7,031 nucleotides of DNA from NCBI GenBank assembly GCA_009926815.1, contig RFOC01000108.1, positions 1 to 7,031 on the forward strand, read 5' to 3'. The translations under genes and the position numbers were made by a program. The DNA is from Planctomycetota bacterium. GTDB lineage: Bacteria > Planctomycetota > Phycisphaerae > Phycisphaerales > SM1A02. Positions 1-6,486 of the stretch are shown piece by piece; position 1 is the first letter of the stretch, and each line of letters starts with the position of its first letter. A model generated the notes under the pieces. That model had not been told where the DNA came from. It ran no database searches and worked only from the letters and a program-made list of their open reading frames with translations.

Positions 1-917
1 CGATGGCGATCGCCATCGCGTTGGGACTGCTGCTGGGCATCTGGGGTGGACGGCTGATCGTTCGTCCCATCGAGGAGGTCCGTGCCTTCGCCGCCCGTCT
101 GGGCCGCCGGGACTACGGCGCTCGGGTCGCCGAGCGAGGCGCACCCGAGATCCGCCAGATGCTCCGCGACATGAACGCCCTGGCCACGGTGCTTCGCGAC
201 CGCGATGAGCGTCTGGTGGAGCGCACGGTGTCCATGGCCGAACTGCGAGACCCCAGGGAGACCGCCGCGCACGTGAAGCGCGTCAGTGGCGTCAGCGGAG
301 AGATCTTCGATGGCTGGGTCGCCCGGCACCCGGAGGCCGCGGGCGTGGCGGCATTCGATCGTGATCGTCTGGTGGCCGCGGCGCTCATGCACGACATCGG
401 CAAGGTGGGTGTGCCCGACGGGGTGCTCAAGAAGCCGGGCAAGCTGGATGATGCCGAGTACATCTGCATGAAGCGTCACACGGTCCTGGGTGCCAGCCGC
501 CTTCTGGACCAGGATCCGTTCGACGATGCCGCCCGGGACGTGGTCCTGCACCATCAGGAGCGATGGGATGGCCGCGGCTACCCCGGCGCCGTCGATGCGG
601 CGACGCTGGCGCTGGACGCGGAAAGCCTTCTGGGACTGCCGATGGATCGGCCGGGCCTTGCAGGCACGGACATTCCGCTGTTCGCTCGCATCGTGGCCAT
701 CGCCGACGTCTACGACGCGCTGCGGAGCCGTCGGGCCTACAAGGAGCCGTGGTCGGAGGAGAAGGTCCGGCAGACCATCCGGGATGACGCGGGCAAGGCT
801 TTCGATCCCGAACTGGTGCAGATCTTCGATGAGCGGTACGACCGGATCCGGGCCGTCTGGGCGGCCCATCCCGACGATCCTCCGGTCACTTCGTCGGCGA
901 CAGCTCCAGCACCGTGA
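1..917 (+). CDS. HAMP/HD-GYP domain protein, probable cyclic-di-GMP phosphodiesterase (5' end cut by window edge)
   Basis: Probably a membrane-bound enzyme that hydrolyses cyclic di-GMP. Numbering is from the ATG at position 3, which is probably internal. Residues 2-20 are a hydrophobic membrane helix. A HAMP domain follows at about 21-70 (conserved RP at 21-22, PEI at 48-50), then an HD-GYP domain at about 79-290. Every metal-site position expected from characterised HD-GYP enzymes is present: E86, H90, H130-D131, K134, H159, H183-H184 and D235. The signature HHQERWDGRGYPG spans 183-195. E86 is the extra ligand linked to a three-metal centre. A helix leading straight into HAMP is usually the second membrane segment of a receptor, so a periplasmic sensor domain probably lies upstream of the window. 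About 22 extra residues separate GYP from the following IPLFARI block. The last 32 bp overlap the end of the convergent arnT. The family is certain; activity is inferred from intact ligands. Confidence 0.9.
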   Translation, partial: MAIAIALGLLLGIWGGRLIVRPIEEVRAFAARLGRRDYGARVAERGAPEIRQMLRDMNALATVLRDRDERLVERTVSMAELRDPRETAAHVKRVSGVSGEIFDGWVARHPEAAGVAAFDRDRLVAAALMHDIGKVGVPDGVLKKPGKLDDAEYICMKRHTVLGASRLLDQDPFDDAARDVVLHHQERWDGRGYPGAVDAATLALDAESLLGLPMDRPGLAGTDIPLFARIVAIADVYDALRSRRAYKEPWSEEKVRQTIRDDAGKAFDPELVQIFDERYDRIRAVWAAHPDDPPVTSSATAPAP

Positions 918-2559
918 TGTCGCGGTCGGTCTCGCGGGTGAGCACCGCCGGACCCAGCGACTGGGCAAGCCGCGCGGCTGACTCCGAGTCGATCACCAGG
1001 GCGGTGACGCCCTGGCTGCGCCACTTCGCCACGGCCTGGCCCAGCTGAGCATGCGGCAACCGCCGGGCACGCTCCTCGGGCAGATCCAGCTCGTTGTCGA
1101 ACTCGCTCGCCTCGCCCACGATCGTGAAATCCCGCCGGCCCGTGACCCAGTTCACGGCGTGACCCATGGAGTTGACCACGCCCAGCGTGTGGGCCGAGCG
1201 AAGCATGTCCTCGTGGCGGGCCAGCAGGGCCCAGGGTGCCTTCGGGGCGCTCAGCATGGCGTCGGGGAGCAGCAGATGCGTGCAGAGCAGCGCGGGAACC
1301 GGGATCCACGCCGCCCGCGCCAGCCACGCGATGTCCGACCGGGCCCAGTGCGAGCGAAGCTCGAGCGCCGCCCACGCCAGCATGGCCAGCCCGATCAGCA
1401 CCCAGCGGGGCGATTCGGCGGCCCTCCACAGAACCGGCACGCCCAGCCGTGAAGCGCCGATCACCGCAAGCAGGAGCGTGGCCAGCGCGATCGACAGCGT
1501 CATCGCCACGGCCACCCAGGTTCCTGCGTCGCGCGAGACGCTCACGCCGGATCGCCATCGAAGCAGCCCGGCGGCCACGAGCGCGGAGATGGGTGGAAAG
1601 AGCGGCAGCACGTACGTGGGCAGCTTGCCCGCGCTGAGGCTGAGGACCAGCAGCGGAAGCGCGACCCAGGCCAGACAGAAACGACGCGCGGAGCGAGCCG
1701 CCGGATCGCGGGTCCAGGTCGAGATCACGCGCGGCCAGAGCACCAGCCAGAAGGCGCTGCCGCAGACCAGCACCAGCGAAAGCAGCCACCACGGTTCCGC
1801 GTGCTGGTTCTCGTCCGGGTTGGCGAACCTCCGCAGGTGCTCCACCTCGATGAAGTAGCGCCAGAATCCGGGTTCACTGCCATGCAGCAGCCAGGCCAGC
1901 GGGCCGGCCACCACCACGGCGCCCGCGATCGGCACCGCCGCCAGCAGCGGGATCTCCCGCCACCTTCGCTCCCACAGCAGCCATCCTCCGGCGGTCAGCG
2001 CGGGCACGGCGAACGCCAGCAAGCCCTTGGTGAGGAACGCCAGGCCCGCGGCCGCACCGCTGGCCAGCAGCCAGGCCGCTCGCGTGCGACCTTCGCCCTG
2101 CGCACCGGCCAGGAACCAGGCCAGGGTGAGCGAGACGAAGCCGGCGAAGATGGGATCCAGCACCGTGACGGTGCCCAGCACCATGGGCAGCGCGGTGGTC
2201 ATCTGCACCATCGCCCCCAGTGGAGCGGCCTCGGCTCGGCCCGTCAGGCGCCGGGTCACCATGCCGGCCGCCAGCGCCGAGGCGAGCGTCGCCAGCGCTC
2301 CCGGCAGCCGGGCCGCGAACGCGCCGTGGCCGAACACCGCCTCGCTGGCGGCGATCAGCCAGACGCCCAGGGGCGGCTTCTCGTAGTAGACGAATCCGCA
2401 CATGCGCAGCTTCAGCCACTCTCCGGTGGCCAGCATGTCCGCGGCCATGCCGGCGTACCGCGGCTCGTCAGGCGTGATCATGGGCCGCATGCCCAGCAGC
2501 GCCACGTAGAGCACCACGAACATCAGGCCCGCCTGGATCCACAGCTTCCGTGCCGTCAT
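886..2559 (-). CDS. arnT: Undecaprenyl phosphate-L-Ara4N:lipid A L-Ara4N transferase ArnT (GT83)
   Basis: Integral inner-membrane glycosyltransferase that moves 4-amino-4-deoxy-L-arabinose from undecaprenyl phosphate onto lipid A phosphates on the periplasmic side. It has 557 residues; E. coli ArnT has 550. It aligns with E. coli from end to end: PDEPRYA (30-36) in the first periplasmic loop, YYEKP (58-62), VLDP (133-136), TKG (177-179), FWRYFIEVEHLRRF (232-245) and GKLPTY (311-316). D31, E60 and K61 match residues placed around the lipid-phosphate site in the Cupriavidus ArnT structure. Many membrane helices lie between about 8 and 435, followed by a soluble periplasmic C-terminal domain of roughly 120 residues. 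The ATG start puts PDE at the same distance from the N-terminus as in E. coli. There is no visible Shine-Dalgarno in the 12 bp after the arnD stop, so translation may be coupled. One oddity is Gly37, where E. coli has Glu (RYAE). This is the last gene of the operon. Confidence 0.96.
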   Translation of the reverse strand: MTARKLWIQAGLMFVVLYVALLGMRPMITPDEPRYAGMAADMLATGEWLKLRMCGFVYYEKPPLGVWLIAASEAVFGHGAFAARLPGALATLASALAAGMVTRRLTGRAEAAPLGAMVQMTTALPMVLGTVTVLDPIFAGFVSLTLAWFLAGAQGEGRTRAAWLLASGAAAGLAFLTKGLLAFAVPALTAGGWLLWERRWREIPLLAAVPIAGAVVVAGPLAWLLHGSEPGFWRYFIEVEHLRRFANPDENQHAEPWWLLSLVLVCGSAFWLVLWPRVISTWTRDPAARSARRFCLAWVALPLLVLSLSAGKLPTYVLPLFPPISALVAAGLLRWRSGVSVSRDAGTWVAVAMTLSIALATLLLAVIGASRLGVPVLWRAAESPRWVLIGLAMLAWAALELRSHWARSDIAWLARAAWIPVPALLCTHLLLPDAMLSAPKAPWALLARHEDMLRSAHTLGVVNSMGHAVNWVTGRRDFTIVGEASEFDNELDLPEERARRLPHAQLGQAVAKWRSQGVTALVIDSESAARLAQSLGPAVLTRETDRDITVLELSPTK

Positions 2560-2571
2560 GAGGCGGCGAGT

Positions 2572-3456
2572 CTAGCCGCGCACGCAGAGCCAGCCCTCGC
2601 GGCCCGGCACCTCGCCACGCCGGATGCGTCCGGGCTGCGGTGCGGCGCGTGCCCGCATCCACGGGCCCAGTGGCTCGAAGCGGTGCCCCGCGGCCAGGGC
2701 CGCGTCCAGGAATCGATCGAAGAGCTCGGCCTTCGCGCCACCCTCGCTCTCCGCATGCACGGTGAGCACGTGGGGCTTGCCGTCCGCCAGCCGCTCGAGC
2801 AGCGAGGCGTTCCAGCGATCATCGGCACCAACGCCGCGGCCCACCGCCTCGTCGAAGGTGGGCAGGTCCACGGGCACCTGCGGCTGGGGCAGGGGCGTTC
2901 CGCCAAGCATGGGCAGGAAGGGCGCCGCATCGCCGCGTGCATCACTCCGCCACGCGAACCGCCGCGAGGCGGGAAGTCCGAGCAGTCGTTCGTCGAACCG
3001 CCAGCCGGGTGCCGCGGCGCATTCGGGTTCGCGTCCGTACACCTGCGTGAAGGCCTCGGTGGCCAGCTCGATCTCGCGGTTCATCGCCTCATCCGCAAGA
3101 TGGTCCGCGCCCACCTGCCATCGATGATGGTCCCACGCGTGCAGACCCACCTCGTGGCCCGCCCGCTCGGGCATCCGCAGGGTCCGGGCCAGGCCCGCGC
3201 CGATCCGAGGACCAGGCCAGAGGGTGCCTCGCAGCAGGATGTCCCAGCCGTACAGGCTGGCGGCACCCGATCGCAGCATCTTCAGGGCGAAGGCCGGCCG
3301 CAGCAGTCTCCACGCGTGGCGACCCATGTTGTCCGGGCCCAGCGTGACGAACCAGGTGCCTCGGATGCCGCGTCGCTCCAGCGAGGCCAGCAGGCGCGGC
3401 ACGCCCACGCGGGTGCCTCGCCAGGTGTCCACGTCGATCCGCAGGCCGATCGCCAC
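2572..3456 (-). CDS. arnD: 4-deoxy-4-formamido-L-arabinose-phosphoundecaprenol deformylase ArnD
   Basis: Removes the formyl group from undecaprenyl-phosphate-L-Ara4FN on the cytoplasmic face of the inner membrane, which makes the lipid-sugar transfer irreversible. It is a NodB-type polysaccharide deacetylase-fold hydrolase. Numbered from the GTG at 3456, the metal-site motif RIDVDTWRGT covers 6-15 (Asp8, Asp10), GPDNMGRH lies near 41-48, HEVGLHAWDHH covers 101-111, the His of HAESEG is 234, and GREGWL lies close to the C-terminus. All of these match E. coli ArnD. This start gives 294 residues, against 296 in E. coli, and puts the first Asp motif at the same place as E. coli MTKVGLRIDVD. The frame also has an upstream GTG at 3504, which would add 16 Pro/Ala-rich residues and overlap arnA by 41 bp. 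Neither start has a clear ribosome site. The gap to the arnA stop is 7 bp, so coupled translation is likely. The start is less certain than the identity. Confidence 0.94.
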   Translation of the reverse strand: MAIGLRIDVDTWRGTRVGVPRLLASLERRGIRGTWFVTLGPDNMGRHAWRLLRPAFALKMLRSGAASLYGWDILLRGTLWPGPRIGAGLARTLRMPERAGHEVGLHAWDHHRWQVGADHLADEAMNREIELATEAFTQVYGREPECAAAPGWRFDERLLGLPASRRFAWRSDARGDAAPFLPMLGGTPLPQPQVPVDLPTFDEAVGRGVGADDRWNASLLERLADGKPHVLTVHAESEGGAKAELFDRFLDAALAAGHRFEPLGPWMRARAAPQPGRIRRGEVPGREGWLCVRG

Positions 3457-3463
3457 GGCGCGT

Positions 3464-5494
3464 TCAGGGCCTGCCGGCGGCTGCGGTGCGGCCGGGCGCC
3501 GCACCGGCGGGTGGCACGCTCAGGCCATGCGCACGGGCGTGCTGCCGCAGGAACCAGTCGAGCGTGCGTTCCACGCTCTCGCGCGTGGTGATCCGCGGCT
3601 CCCAGCCCAGCCAGGTCTTCGCGTTTCGGATGCTCGGGCGACGGTGCTGCACGTCCTCGTAGCCCTGCCCGTAGTAGCGGGTGCTCTCGATCTCGGCGAA
3701 GCCCGCGAAGGGCGGGAACAGGCTGCGCATCGGGTGGCGGTCGAACGCCTCCACCAGCATCTCGGCCAGCTCGCGGATGCTCGCCTCGTTCACCGGGTTG
3801 CCGATGTTGAAGATCCGGCCATCGCAGGTGCCGCCCGCGTTGGCGATGACGCGCCACAGCGCCTCGATGCCCTCGTCGACGTCGGTGAAGCACCGCTTCT
3901 GGGCGCCACCGTCGACCAGCAGGATGGGCGTGCCCTCGACCAGGTTCAGGATGAGCTGCGTGATGGCGCGGCTGCTGCCGATGCGGGCGGAATCCAGCGT
4001 GTCCAGCCTCGGCCCGATCCAGTTGAAGGGTCGGAAGAGGCTGAACTTCAGGCCGCGCTGGGCGCCGTAGGCCCAGATCACGCGGTCGAGCAGCTGCTTG
4101 CTGGTGCTGTAGATCCACCGCTGCCGGTGGATGGGCCCGGTGATGAGCGGGCTGGTCTCCTCGTCGAACTCCCCGTCGGTGCACATGCCGTACACCTCGC
4201 TGGTGCTGGGAAAGACGATGCGCTTGTTGAAGCGCACGCAGTCGCGGACGATCCGCAGGTTCTCCTCGAAGTCCAGCTCGAACACCCGCAGCGGATTGCG
4301 CACGTACTCGATCGGCGTGGCGATGGCCACCAGCGGCAGCACGATGTCGCACTTGCGCACGTGGTACTCGACCCACTCGCGGTTGATGCTGATGTCGCCC
4401 TCCACGAAGTGGAAGCGGGGGTGCTCCACCAGGCCGCCCAGGTTGTCGGCGTTGAGGTCCATGCCGAAGACCTCCCAGCCCTCGTGCTGCAGGATGCGCT
4501 CGCTCAGGTGGCTGCCGATGAAGCCGTTCACCCCCAGGATGAGCACGCGGGTGGGCCGGCCCGACTTCACGCCCGCGGCGCCCTTGCCGAAGCGCATCCT
4601 CGGCACGATGTTCATCTCGCTGGCCAGCTGCTCGCCGCTGGCCCACAGCCCCTCGGCGGCCTGACCCTGCACCACCTCGATGGCCCCGCTGCCGCAGGCC
4701 ACCGTCAGGGGGCTCGTGGAGAGCACCTCGCCCGGGCTGCCGGTGCCCGGCACCACGCGGCTCCTCCAGACGAAGAGCTTGCGGGCGCCCGCGAAGGTGA
4801 AGGCGCCTGGCCACGGGTGGGCCACGGCGCGCACCAGGTTGTGCACGGCCTCGGCAGGCTTGGTCCAGTCGATCAGCCCGTCCTCGGCGGTGCGGCGGCC
4901 ATTCACCGAGGCCTTGCTCTCGTCCTGCGGCGTTCGGGGTGCCTTGCCCGACTTCACCATCGGCAGGGCGGTGTCCAGCAGCGCCTCGCTCTCGGCGGCC
5001 ATGAGCCGCGTGAGGGCCAGTGCATCGAAGTCGGTGGGGATGGCCACCTTCCGCTGGGCCACGATGTCGCCCGCATCGGCCTTGTCGGCCATGTGGTGCA
5101 GCGTGACGCCGGTCTCCTGCTCGCCCAGCACCAGCACCCAGTTGATGGGGCAGCGGCCGCGGTGCTTCGGAAGCAGGCTGCTGTGCAGGTTCAGGCACCC
5201 GGCGGGGAACAGGGTCCGCACGGCCTTGGGAATGATGTTCCGGTAGTGGAAGCTCAGCAGCAGCTCGGGCTTCATGGCCTTGATGCGGTCCACCCAGATC
5301 GGGTGGTCCAGCTTGTCCGGGGCGTGCACCGGAATGCCGTGCTCCGCGGCCATGCGGGCGACGCTGGCGTACCAGCCGCCCTCGTTCGGATCGTCGCGAT
5401 GGGTGAAGACCGCCGCCACCTCCAGGCCATTTCGGAGCGTGGCCCGCAGGGCTGCGGCGCCGATCTCGTGGTACGCGAAGACGATGGTGCGCAT
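3464..5494 (-). CDS. arnA: Bifunctional UDP-L-Ara4N formyltransferase / UDP-glucuronate oxidative decarboxylase ArnA
   Basis: Two-domain cytoplasmic enzyme of 676 residues (E. coli: 660). The C-terminal domain converts UDP-glucuronate with NAD+ to UDP-4-keto-arabinose. The N-terminal domain formylates UDP-L-Ara4N with 10-formyl-tetrahydrofolate. Domain 1 (about 1-305) carries the full catalytic set N102, H104 and D140 in NLHSSLLPK and KADAG, at the same residue numbers as E. coli. Domain 2 (about 315-655) is a short-chain dehydrogenase-type fold. It has the nucleotide motif GVNGFIG (321-327), S432-E433 in STSEVYG, Y462 and K466 in IYSTSKQ, and Arg618 in HRRPSIRN; these equal E. coli S433, E434, Y463, K467 and R619. 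ATG 5494 starts the protein at MRTIVFAYHE, like E. coli MKTVVFAYHD. A Shine-Dalgarno site lies 9 nt upstream. The frame is open further upstream, but that reading runs inside arnC. Residues past about 650 form an Ala/Pro-rich tail without an E. coli counterpart. Confidence 0.97.
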   Translation of the reverse strand: MRTIVFAYHEIGAAALRATLRNGLEVAAVFTHRDDPNEGGWYASVARMAAEHGIPVHAPDKLDHPIWVDRIKAMKPELLLSFHYRNIIPKAVRTLFPAGCLNLHSSLLPKHRGRCPINWVLVLGEQETGVTLHHMADKADAGDIVAQRKVAIPTDFDALALTRLMAAESEALLDTALPMVKSGKAPRTPQDESKASVNGRRTAEDGLIDWTKPAEAVHNLVRAVAHPWPGAFTFAGARKLFVWRSRVVPGTGSPGEVLSTSPLTVACGSGAIEVVQGQAAEGLWASGEQLASEMNIVPRMRFGKGAAGVKSGRPTRVLILGVNGFIGSHLSERILQHEGWEVFGMDLNADNLGGLVEHPRFHFVEGDISINREWVEYHVRKCDIVLPLVAIATPIEYVRNPLRVFELDFEENLRIVRDCVRFNKRIVFPSTSEVYGMCTDGEFDEETSPLITGPIHRQRWIYSTSKQLLDRVIWAYGAQRGLKFSLFRPFNWIGPRLDTLDSARIGSSRAITQLILNLVEGTPILLVDGGAQKRCFTDVDEGIEALWRVIANAGGTCDGRIFNIGNPVNEASIRELAEMLVEAFDRHPMRSLFPPFAGFAEIESTRYYGQGYEDVQHRRPSIRNAKTWLGWEPRITTRESVERTLDWFLRQHARAHGLSVPPAGAAPGRTAAAGRP

Positions 5495-5503
5495 GGATGG
5501 ATG

Positions 5504-5508
5504 CCTCA
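5504..5508 (-). promoter_or_regulatory. Ribosome binding site of arnA, fused to the arnC stop codon
   Basis: On the minus strand the bases read TGAGG, followed by 9 nt and the arnA ATG. The TGA is the arnC stop codon and the GAGG is a Shine-Dalgarno core, so the two signals share bases. This supports the arnA start at 5494 and suggests that ribosomes finishing arnC help start arnA. Confidence 0.65.
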
Positions 5509-6486
5509 GGTTCGTTGGGGCCGTGCGGCGGCCTGGGCCTTCTCGCCCAGCGTCTCGCCCACCACGCGCTCCAGGATGTAACGGGGTCGCTCGCGAACGT
5601 CGCCGTGAATGCGGCCGATGTACTCGCCCATCAGGCCCAGGGCCACGAACTGGGCGCCCACCAGGAAGAACAGCACGGCGAAGAGCGTGAAGACGCCCTG
5701 GCCGGCCCACTCGGCGCCGTAGGCGAAGCGGAGCACCAGCAGCAGGGCGCCAAAGAGCAGGCTCAGGGCCGAGATGCCGCCACCCACCCAGCTCAGCAGG
5801 CGCAGCGGTCCCGCGGTCATGCAGGTCAGCAGGTCGAACTGCAGGTTGATCAGCTTCAGGAAGCTGTACTTGCTGGTGCCCGCGGCGCGCTCGGCGTGGC
5901 CCACGGGGATCTCGGTGACCCGCTTCGCGAACAGGTTCGCCAGCACCGGAATGAAGGTGCTTCGCTCGCGGCAGGCCAGCATGGCATCCACCACGCGGCG
6001 GCGGTACGCCCGCAGCATGCAGCCGTAGTCGTGCAGGATCACGCCGGTGCTGCGGCGCACCATCAGGTTCACCATGCCGCTGAAGACCTTGCGGAAGAGG
6101 GCGTCCTGCCGGTCCTGCCGCACGCTGCCGACCACGTCGAAGCCCTCCTCGACCTTCGCGACCAGCCTGCCGATCTCCTCGGGCGGGTTCTGCAGGTCCG
6201 CGTCGAGCGTGACCAGGATGTCGCCCTGCGCATGGGCGAACCCGCACAGGATGGCGTTGTGCTGGCCCGCGTTGCGGTAGAGCAGCAGGGCCTTCACCTC
6301 GCCGGCGTTCTCCCGGGCGTACGCCTCGAGCATGTCGCCGCTGCCGTCGCGGCTGCCGTCATCGACCAGCACCAGCTCCCACGGGCGGCCCAGGGCGCGG
6401 CCTGCCGCCAGCGTGCGGCGCATGAGTTCGGGCAGGTTGTCCCGCTCGTTGTACACCGGCACCACCACGCTCACCGAGCCGCTCAT
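5506..6486 (-). CDS. arnC: Undecaprenyl-phosphate 4-deoxy-4-formamido-L-arabinose transferase ArnC
   Basis: Inner-membrane GT2-family transferase that moves formylated L-Ara4N from UDP to undecaprenyl phosphate on the cytoplasmic side. It has 326 residues (E. coli: 322). The GT-A catalytic domain begins SVSVVVPVYNE (4-14), with VDDGSRDGS at 41-49, NAGQHNAI at 72-79 and the metal/sugar-nucleotide motif DADLQNPPEE at 95-104. DYGCMLRAYRR (153-163) and ERSTFIPVLAN (174-184) are near-identical to E. coli. Two membrane helices lie at about 226-254 and 264-288, followed by GEYIGRI and RPRYI, the typical ends of this polyprenyl-phosphate transferase group. The ATG at 6486 is chosen because it precedes the conserved N-terminal strand, has a GGAGG site 6 nt upstream, and overlaps the arnB stop as ATGA. 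A longer reading from 6642 would add 52 residues of arnB antiphase sequence and is rejected. Confidence 0.97.
   Translation of the reverse strand: MSGSVSVVVPVYNERDNLPELMRRTLAAGRALGRPWELVLVDDGSRDGSGDMLEAYARENAGEVKALLLYRNAGQHNAILCGFAHAQGDILVTLDADLQNPPEEIGRLVAKVEEGFDVVGSVRQDRQDALFRKVFSGMVNLMVRRSTGVILHDYGCMLRAYRRRVVDAMLACRERSTFIPVLANLFAKRVTEIPVGHAERAAGTSKYSFLKLINLQFDLLTCMTAGPLRLLSWVGGGISALSLLFGALLLVLRFAYGAEWAGQGVFTLFAVLFFLVGAQFVALGLMGEYIGRIHGDVRERPRYILERVVGETLGEKAQAAARPQRT

Noticed and set aside
880..970. Possible terminator between the convergent genes
   Set aside because: There are GC-rich partial inverted repeats such as CGCG...CGCG near 921-937, but no stable stem with a T-run on either strand. 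Repeats of this kind are everywhere in such GC-rich sequence.
1801..3591. 596-codon open frame on the + strand, antisense to arnT and arnD
   Set aside because: It spans two real genes and their junction. The protein is low-complexity, rich in Arg, Gln, His, Ala and Gly, with no motif. It is a shadow of GC-rich codons.
3224..5581. 785-codon open frame on the + strand, antisense to arnA
   Set aside because: It covers arnA and part of arnD on the opposite strand. The translation is rich in Ala, Gly, His, Gln, Val and Asp with no recognisable domain, as expected from the complement of high-GC coding sequence. arnA itself matches its family from end to end.
3464..6247. Longer arnA reading of 927 residues
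   Set aside because: The extra 251 N-terminal residues are arnC read out of frame. The family N-terminus and a ribosome site place the start at 5494.
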